Below, one piece after another: positions 15,189 to 19,345 of a stretch of 19,345 bases of DNA. The notes beneath the pieces were generated by a model that was given only the letters and a program-made list of their open reading frames with translations, had not been told where the DNA came from and searched no databases. The stretch spans positions 1 through 19,345 of the forward strand of contig CAYTCI010000075.1 of NCBI GenBank assembly GCA_964436305.1, read 5' to 3'. Made by a program: the position numbers and the translations under genes. Each line of letters begins with the position of its first letter. The stretch's first letter is position 1. This stretch comes from JAKPUX01 sp964436305 (GTDB lineage Bacteria > Zhuqueibacterota > Zhuqueibacteria > Residuimicrobiales > Residuimicrobiaceae).

Positions 15189-16181
15189 TTAACGGGTGGA
15201 GCGCACGGTGAACGATGCCGGTTTGGAGCGCGCACAGTTGCCAAAAGTATCGACGCACCAGATCACCCAGAAATAATCGCCGGGCGCCAGCCGACGATCG
15301 ATCCAGAGGTGCGTGGTTTCCGCGGGGATGTTGCTCTTCTCCCAGACTTTGAGCGGGAGGAGGTCCGCGGTGTAGATTTCCATGGTATAGGTGAAGGCAA
15401 AGCCGGGGGAGAGGCCCAGCCAGGTGAAGCCGGGCTGCGCGACGACGGCCTGGTAGTTGACCGGCTCGACAAAGTCGACCTCGTCGGTGATGATCCGCCG
15501 CACGCTGGCGCTGCCGAGCTGGAGTGCATGGCCGCTGCGGTCGGCGACGCGGAGGCTCAAGTCCGTACCGGGGAGCTCCTGGATCGACGCGAGATGGAGT
15601 TCGGCCGGGGTGCAGATCTTTTGATACTCGCGGGCGCTGGTGTTGTAGGGCAGCGCCAGGTGCAGTGCCAGGGCCTCGTTTTCGATCCAGACCGAATCGA
15701 TATCCGCGTCCCGATCGTCGAGCCGGCAGGCGATGCCGATCTGATAGCTGCGAAGCGCCGGATAACGGTTGAGGACTATGCTGTAGAGGGTGAAATATTC
15801 GAGAACCGGACGGCTGTTGAGCAGGAATTCGACCGCCCGGCTTTGGCCAGGTTGGAGGGCGATATCGATCGAGTCGGGGAAACACGCCGCATGCGTGCAG
15901 ACGAGCCGGCCGGAGCGAGGTTCCAGCCGGTCGAAGAGAAAGGCGCCCTCCCCGCTGCTGCGGGTGTACTCGGGAGCAGACTGCCACAGGAGCACGGCGT
16001 CGGGGATCGCAGTATGGGGATAGCTCGCGGTGCGGACGGTGCCGCTGAGGCGGGCAAAACTGTATTCGGGATTTTCAGGGTCGAGAGGGTTGTCGTGCGG
16101 GGCCTGGCAGGCGAACGCCAGTACCAACGGCATCAGGAGAAAAAAGCCTCTCCGCCGCTGTGTTTGGAGAGCAATCGACAT
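15189..16181 (-). CDS. Putative lipoprotein with carboxypeptidase-regulatory-like domain
   Basis: 330 residues. The N-terminus has a basic start, a hydrophobic core and LAFAC, with Cys25 as the likely lipidation site. It is followed by DNPLDPENPEY, a pattern I associate with FCB-group lipoproteins. Residues about 44-115 (LSGTVRT... SSGEGAFLFDRL) look like a carboxypeptidase-regulatory/transthyretin-like fold. The rest (about 120-330) appears to be beta-sandwich, with WIDRRLAPGDYFWVIWCVDTFGN near the end resembling a fibronectin-type strand pattern. No enzyme motif is visible. It is first in the apparent regulatory unit, 27 bp upstream of the sigma-54 activator gene, and has a TTGACA-type promoter in front. 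It may be an envelope sensor or structural partner of the kinase, an inference only. Confidence 0.85.
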   Translation of the reverse strand: MSIALQTQRRRGFFLLMPLVLAFACQAPHDNPLDPENPEYSFARLSGTVRTASYPHTAIPDAVLLWQSAPEYTRSSGEGAFLFDRLEPRSGRLVCTHAACFPDSIDIALQPGQSRAVEFLLNSRPVLEYFTLYSIVLNRYPALRSYQIGIACRLDDRDADIDSVWIENEALALHLALPYNTSAREYQKICTPAELHLASIQELPGTDLSLRVADRSGHALQLGSASVRRIITDEVDFVEPVNYQAVVAQPGFTWLGLSPGFAFTYTMEIYTADLLPLKVWEKSNIPAETTHLWIDRRLAPGDYFWVIWCVDTFGNCARSKPASFTVRSTR

Positions 16182-16213
16182 GGCCCTGTCCAGTTGGCTG
16201 CCTGATTTTTACC

Positions 16214-16242
16214 AAATTAATCAATCAGTTTGACAATGTCAA
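16214..16242 (-). promoter_or_regulatory. Candidate sigma-70-type promoter for the lipoprotein-activator-kinase unit
   Basis: On the minus strand a perfect -35 TTGACA (16237-16242) is followed after 17 bases by TAATTT (16214-16219), a weak -10. Transcription would start near 16207, about 25 bases before the ATG at 16181. The region is locally AT-rich in an otherwise GC-rich window, which supports a promoter here. Confidence 0.5.
16230..16242. promoter_or_regulatory. Perfect 13-bp palindrome over the -35 element (operator-like)
   Basis: TTGACAATGTCAA is a perfect odd palindrome (6+1+6) that contains the predicted -35 TTGACA of the lipoprotein operon. Binding of a dimeric regulator here would block the promoter. 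No regulator can be assigned from the sequence. Confidence 0.35.
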
Positions 16243-16391
16243 GCAGGATTCTGGCAGGATATCTCCGGAAATCTGACGCCGACCCGGCAGGAAGCAGGCA
16301 AGATCGGGGTACGCTTTCCCTCGCGCCGTCGTGCACCCCGGCCGGCATGGACCCACCATAGGGTCGCCGCCTGCTTGCGGGGCGGCTCGCA

Positions 16392-16406
16392 GGGTGGGCA
16401 CGAGAG
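16392..16406. repeat. Decayed half copy of the neighbouring palindromic repeat
   Basis: GGGTGGGCACGAGAG matches the right arm of the palindrome at 16439-16470 plus the next base (GGGTGGGAACGAGAG, 16457-16471) at 14 of 15 positions, in the same orientation and 65 bp away. No matching left arm is present. It looks like a degenerate remnant, which fits a repeat family that has inserted here more than once. Confidence 0.4.
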
Positions 16407-16438
16407 TTGGCTGTGCAGGCTGGAGTGAGGCCCCTCAG

Positions 16439-16470
16439 TCTCGTTCCCACCCGATCGGGTGGGAACGAGA
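16439..16470. repeat. Perfect 32-bp palindromic repeat (REP-like)
   Basis: The 16-base arm TCTCGTTCCCACCCGA is followed directly by its exact reverse complement, so the element is fully self-complementary with centre CGATCG. It lies 15 bases after the stop of the DUF4412 gene (16486) but has no T-run, so it is not a standard terminator. From memory, GTTCCCAC...GTGGGAAC palindromes are dispersed in many environmental bacterial genomes, and I could not check this. It may stabilise the upstream mRNA 3' end. Apart from this repeat, its remnant and the promoter, the rest of the 304-bp gap 16182-16485 shows only a minor GACCC/GGGTC hairpin at 16350-16365. Confidence 0.7.
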
Positions 16471-16485
16471 GTCAGGCGGCAAAAC

Positions 16486-17547
16486 CTATTTGTTCTTGTT
16501 CTTCTGCAGCTGGTAGCCGGCGGGCACCTCGAACTGATCGGCCGCGATGTCGCCGACCGTGATGCTTTTCAGCTCGGTCGTGGTATGGAAAAAGCCTTTA
16601 TTCTTCCCCTCACCCGCGGCCTTATCCTCTTTCGACTTGTCCGCCCGGGCTTTGGCCATATCCTTCATCTTCTTGCCGAACATGCCGCCCAGCGCACCCT
16701 TGACATCCCGGACATCGCTCGACGGCTGCTCTTCCTTCTCCTCCCCGGCGACCTCCTGCTCACTCTGCGGCTTCTCCGGCATGGTGTGGCGGGTCATGGT
16801 GAAGTCCATCTCGGTGCGGATGGGATAGCCCTCGACCTTTTTCATCTCCTCGGCCAGCTTTTTCATCTGATCGCCGTACTGGGCCAGCAGCGGGCCGGCC
16901 ATCTTTTTCATTTCATCGAGGCCGAGCGCCTGAGCCAGCCGCAGATCAAAGTCGGAGATCTGCTTCATCGCCTTGCCGATGTTGATGCTGTTGAACATAT
17001 CGGCCGAGAGCACCAGGGTATCCAGCTTGCCGGTGGAGAGCTGCTTGCCGATCGTGGTGACGGTCACCAGATAATGGTTGCAGGCGAAATTATTGATGGT
17101 CTGTTTTTCGTTGAGGTTCTGGGCCTTGACAACCGGCGTTTGCCACTCGTATTCGGGCTTGCCCTCCTCTTTCTCGCGCTTCTGTTCCTGCGGAAATCCC
17201 TTCATGCCCTCTTCCATCATCTTTTTATATTCGGCGAAGGTCATTTCGGTGTATTTTTTGTCCTTGTCGTTGAACTTCCAGATCAACTCCTTGTCGAGGC
17301 GGGTGATCTCGAATTCACTCCCCTTGGGGCTCATGTGCTTCATGATCGAGCCCGTGAACTGCATCTGGGTCTCCTGGCGGCGGGCATCGCCCTGGAGGAA
17401 GGTCTTGACCGTCGAGGTTGCGGCGCCCATGCCCATGATGCCGCTGGTGGTGGTGACGGTCTCGTAGGTGACCTGCGCCTGCAGAACGGAGACGACCAGC
17501 AGCGCGATGAGCATGAGGAGCGTGAAAAAGCTGTGTGAGTGTTTCAT
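16486..17547 (-). CDS. Secreted DUF4412-type protein of unknown function
   Basis: 353 residues. The signal peptide (about 1-24, ending VLQAQ) is followed by a DUF4412-like pattern: an N-terminal YETVTTTSGIMGMG strand, FLQGDARRQE, then ITRLDKELIWKFNDKDKKYTEM, the usual record of a small secreted beta-barrel-like fold. Residues about 105-135 and 210-310 are strongly charged with many Lys, Glu and Met, and look helical or disordered. The end is LKSITVGDIAADQFEVPAGYQLQKNKNK. No catalytic motif is visible. GGAGG lies seven bases before the ATG. It stands alone between ldh (249 bp upstream) and the lipoprotein operon. The charged, low-complexity insert is longer than I expect for the family. Function unknown. 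Confidence 0.85.
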   Translation of the reverse strand: MKHSHSFFTLLMLIALLVVSVLQAQVTYETVTTTSGIMGMGAATSTVKTFLQGDARRQETQMQFTGSIMKHMSPKGSEFEITRLDKELIWKFNDKDKKYTEMTFAEYKKMMEEGMKGFPQEQKREKEEGKPEYEWQTPVVKAQNLNEKQTINNFACNHYLVTVTTIGKQLSTGKLDTLVLSADMFNSINIGKAMKQISDFDLRLAQALGLDEMKKMAGPLLAQYGDQMKKLAEEMKKVEGYPIRTEMDFTMTRHTMPEKPQSEQEVAGEEKEEQPSSDVRDVKGALGGMFGKKMKDMAKARADKSKEDKAAGEGKNKGFFHTTTELKSITVGDIAADQFEVPAGYQLQKNKNK

Positions 17548-17605
17548 GCGAAGACCTCCGGATTGGATTCATGCGGCGGGGACGATGTGGGTAGCGGTGC
17601 CACAG

Positions 17606-17629
17606 AAAAAAGGCCACTCCTCCATGACC
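17606..17629 (-). terminator. Candidate intrinsic terminator between ldh and the DUF4412 gene
   Basis: On the minus strand GGTCA and TGGCC form a 5-bp stem (one G-T pair) with an 8-base loop, followed by TTTTTT (17606-17611). It lies about 170 bases after the ldh stop and about 60 bases before the DUF4412 start. It may end ldh transcription or attenuate the downstream gene. The short stem makes it modest. Confidence 0.4.
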
Positions 17630-17796
17630 GCAGCAACAGGGGCCGCATGCCCCGCCTCGGCGGCTGGCGTTTTTCTGCTCTACAAGATGTAATTGCTGCC
17701 TAACATTACTTGCATCCGATTGATTTTGCAGGAATTTCCCGGTAGCAAATTTGTGTTTTCTACTCTTTTTATGGTGAAATAGTTCCGCCTCAGCGG

Positions 17797-18753
17797 CTAA
17801 AGACCCGCAGCGCGGATGGCCTGCCGGATGACCTCGGCCGATTGGCGCAGTCCCGCCAGCTCCTTTTCGTTCAGAGGCAGATCGATATGCGACTGGATGC
17901 CGCCGCGATTGAGGACCGAGGGGACGCTGATGGCCACATCCGAGATCCCCTTGTACCCCTGGAGCAGGCTCGAGACGGTGAGGACCGAATTCTGGTCGCG
18001 TGCGATGCTCTCGATGACGTAGAGGGTGGCCAGACCGATGGCGTGGTAGGTGGCGCCCTTTTTTTCGATGAGATGGTAAGCGGCGGTGCGCACCTGTTCA
18101 AAGATCTCGTCCTTGCGCAGCTGGGCACAACCCTTGCCGCATTGGGCGCAATAATCGTCCATGCGCAGGCCGGAGATGTTGGCCAGGCTCCAGACCGGCA
18201 CCTCACTGTCGCCATGCTCGCCGATGATCATGGCGTGGACGTTGCGCGGATCGACGCCGCAGTGCTGGCTGAGCAGATAGCGGAAGCGGGCGCTGTCGAG
18301 GCTGGTGCCGGAGCCGATCACCCGCTGCGGCGGCAGGCCGGAGAGTTTGACCGCGGCATAGGTGAGGACGTCGACCGGATTGGAGACGATGATGAGAATG
18401 GCGGAGGTGGTGTGCCGCGTGATCTCTGGGATGATTTGCCGGTAGATGTCGACGTTGCGGCGGGTCAGTTCGAGACGGGTTTCGCCGGGCTTTTGCGCGG
18501 CGCCAGCGGTGATGACGATGATATCGGCGTCGCGGCAGTCCGCATAGTCGCCGGCGTAAATATGCGCGGGACGTACATAGGGGAGGCCGTGGCTCATGTC
18601 CTCGGCCTGACCCTCGGCGAGCGCGCGGTTGGCATCGATGAGGACGATCTCGGAGGCGAGGCCACGGATCAGCAGGGCATAGGCGAAGGTCGCGCCAACC
18701 TGCCCGGCGCCGACCACCGCCACCTTGATGCTCAATTTATGTTCTTTTTCCAT
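17797..18753 (-). CDS. ldh: L-lactate dehydrogenase (NAD-dependent)
   Basis: Interconverts pyruvate and L-lactate with NADH in the cytoplasm, the fermentative step. The start is taken at 18753 because AAGGAG lies five to six bases upstream. An ATG seven codons earlier (18774) has no such site. The 318-residue product is the normal family length. Rossmann motif GAGQVG (15-20) and Asp40 fix NAD. The substrate loop AAQKPGETR carries Gln87 (lactate-type, where malate enzymes have Arg) and Arg93. Asp153, Arg156 (SLDSARFR) and His180 (GEHGDSE) complete the active site. A Cys-rich CAQCGKGC segment (202-209) lies on the surface loop. It diverges from the riboswitch-controlled gene on the plus strand, with a structured inverted repeat in its upstream region. 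Confidence 0.95.
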   Translation of the reverse strand: MEKEHKLSIKVAVVGAGQVGATFAYALLIRGLASEIVLIDANRALAEGQAEDMSHGLPYVRPAHIYAGDYADCRDADIIVITAGAAQKPGETRLELTRRNVDIYRQIIPEITRHTTSAILIIVSNPVDVLTYAAVKLSGLPPQRVIGSGTSLDSARFRYLLSQHCGVDPRNVHAMIIGEHGDSEVPVWSLANISGLRMDDYCAQCGKGCAQLRKDEIFEQVRTAAYHLIEKKGATYHAIGLATLYVIESIARDQNSVLTVSSLLQGYKGISDVAISVPSVLNRGGIQSHIDLPLNEKELAGLRQSAEVIRQAIRAAGL

Positions 18754-18792
18754 GGATTCTCCTTTCAGGATCAATAACAGGGACCAATGGGG

Positions 18793-18893
18793 GGATTATT
18801 TCATCCCTTTTCGCCGGAGCATCCTGCGGGAGAGGGCGGCCTGCAACATCCGGCGCGCGCTGCGTCAGCACCTTCAGCGATGAAATAAATCCC
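18793..18893 (-). repeat. Long imperfect inverted repeat upstream of ldh, possible structured leader RNA
   Basis: GGATTATTTCATC (18793-18805) and GATGAAATAAATCCC (18879-18893) are complementary along about 14 bases with one extra base. They enclose a 73-bp GC-rich core containing further pairing (CCGGA with TCCGG). On the minus strand this would fold as a closed about 100-base structure ending 40 bases before the ldh ATG. AT-rich arms around a GC-rich core also fit a small mobile-repeat footprint. No known riboswitch motif was recognised in it. Confidence 0.45.
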
Positions 18894-18949
18894 ACGACCC
18901 GGCTGTTCTCATTGCTGTAATCACAGATCTCCCGTTCTTTGCAGTTTTC

Positions 18950-19050
18950 ACCGTTAGGGGTGTCTCGCCACCTTTTTGCGAGTCTGAGATCATACCCTGC
19001 GTCCCTGTGGACCATGACCTGATCTGGGTAATACCAGCGTAGGCAAACGA
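18950..19050 (+). promoter_or_regulatory. TPP (thiamin pyrophosphate) riboswitch aptamer
   Basis: The plus strand carries the THI-box core in order: AGGGGTG (18956-18962), P3 hairpin CTCGC/GCGAG (18964-18982), CTGAGA (18984-18989), TACCC, ACCTGATCTGG (19017-19027), TAATACCAGCGTAGG (19029-19043). The closing P1 stem is CGTT (18952-18955) with AACG (19046-19049). Length and spacing fit the class. It senses thiamin pyrophosphate and normally switches the downstream gene off when the ligand is abundant. A terminator follows after about 20 bases and the controlled gene starts at 19161. It lies within the 407-bp divergent region 18754-19160. Confidence 0.95.
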
Positions 19051-19069
19051 CATGTTTTTCGCATGCTTG

Positions 19070-19103
19070 AGCCGCCACCCTTTGCAGGATGGCGGCTTTT
19101 TTT
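19070..19103 (+). terminator. Rho-independent terminator, expression platform of the TPP riboswitch
   Basis: AGCCGCCA (19070-19077) pairs perfectly with TGGCGGCT (19090-19097). Three more pairs are possible inside the 12-base loop after one mismatch. The stem runs into TTTTTTT (19097-19103). It lies about 20 bases after the aptamer and 57 bases before the ATG at 19161, the right place for ligand-dependent premature termination. Confidence 0.9.
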
Positions 19104-19160
19104 GTTGCCTCCAGCCGCCCGGTCTGCAGCTGCGCATTCACCGATATGAGGCACAACATC

Positions 19161-19345
19161 ATGAAATCTCTCTTCCTCTTGCTCCTCGCCGCCACCCCGG
19201 CGCTGGCACAGCCCTGGGCGCTGTCCGGCCAGGTCTACGACCAGCAGAGCGGCCTGCCGCTGGCGGGTGCGCAGATCACCGTCGACGGCACCCGGCTGGG
19301 GGCCATCAGCGGCGACGACGGCCGCTTCCATCTTCTCCACCTGGC
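19161..19345 (+). CDS. Start of a TPP-riboswitch-controlled exported protein, probable TonB-dependent thiamin receptor (3' end cut by window)
   Basis: 61 codons are visible. MKSLFLLLLAATPALAQ is a clear signal peptide. It is followed by LSGQVYDQQSGLPLAGAQITV and GDDGRFHL, the carboxypeptidase-regulatory-like domain that precedes the plug of many FCB-group TonB-dependent receptors. With the thiamin riboswitch directly upstream, uptake of thiamin or a precursor across the outer membrane is the best guess. The plug and barrel are outside the window, so other surface proteins with the same N-terminal domain are not excluded. GAGG lies eight bases before this ATG. An in-frame ATG at 19146 is possible but would add RHNIM before the signal peptide. 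Confidence 0.8.
   Translation, partial: MKSLFLLLLAATPALAQPWALSGQVYDQQSGLPLAGAQITVDGTRLGAISGDDGRFHLLHL

Noticed and set aside
16459..17538. Plus-strand open frame (359 codons) opposite the DUF4412 gene
   Set aside because: The Leu/His-rich translation arises from the reverse complement of Lys/Glu-rich codons. The minus strand has the signal peptide and ribosome binding site.
17640..17690. GC-rich hairpins (CCGCC/GGCGG, GGGGC/GCCCC) with a TTTTT run on the plus strand
   Set aside because: The stems are short and not placed directly before the T-run, and there is no plus-strand gene to terminate.
17787..17796. CCGC/GCGG four-pair hairpin directly after the ldh stop
   Set aside because: Only four base pairs and no T-run on the minus strand, too weak to call a terminator.
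18754..18774. Upstream ATG as ldh start (seven extra residues)
   Set aside because: The AAGGAG site lies between the two ATGs and is correctly spaced for the second, at 18753.
17842..18777. Plus-strand open frame (311 codons) opposite ldh
   Set aside because: Complement of a clear lactate dehydrogenase. No independent support.
18737..19195. Minus-strand open frame (152 codons) in the divergent region
   Set aside because: It runs antisense through the TPP riboswitch, terminator and receptor start, overlaps the ldh start, and has no recognisable domain.

Overview
The window is a GC-rich bacterial chromosome segment. Every recognisable gene is on the minus strand except a truncated one at the right edge. 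Five long proteins end in, or run into, a C-terminal module that begins with a YPNPFN-type motif and continues as a FlgD-like/Por-type (type IX) sorting domain. A lipoprotein carries a Cys...DNPLDPENP N-terminus. This combination suggests a member of the FCB group, such as a KSB1- or Calditrichota-like lineage. That is an inference from protein style, not from a phylogenetic marker.

Layout in minus-strand transcription order (right to left): L-lactate dehydrogenase (18753-17797); a DUF4412-type secreted protein (17547-16486); a 304-bp gap with a perfect 32-bp palindrome and a promoter; then a long block of regulatory and surface genes. The block holds a lipoprotein (16181-15189), a GAF-AAA+-Fis sigma-54 activator (15161-13704), a membrane Ser/Thr kinase with two PEGA repeats (13641-11923), a secreted six-repeat kelch protein (11831-10551), a TPR/DUF5683-like membrane protein overlapping it by ATGA (10554-9766), a secreted vWA protein (9507-7177), two tandem VIT-vWA proteins (7158-5128 and 5113-3014), and a lamin-tail/CotH-kinase protein (2770 to beyond position 1).

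The block looks like one functional unit. An activator and a transmembrane kinase sit beside a set of exported adhesin-like proteins, and two sequences resembling sigma-54 (-24/-12) promoters lie in front of the kelch gene and the vWA cluster. A plausible reading is a sigma-54-controlled surface display locus with kinase input. I do not recognise it as a named system.

At the right edge, the plus strand carries a clear TPP (thiamin) riboswitch (about 18950-19050), a strong intrinsic terminator (19070-19103), and the start of an exported protein with a carboxypeptidase-regulatory-like N-terminus (19161 to the end). This is most likely a TonB-dependent receptor for thiamin or a precursor. The ldh and receptor genes diverge from this 407-bp region. 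No tRNA, rRNA, CRISPR array, transposase or origin was seen.
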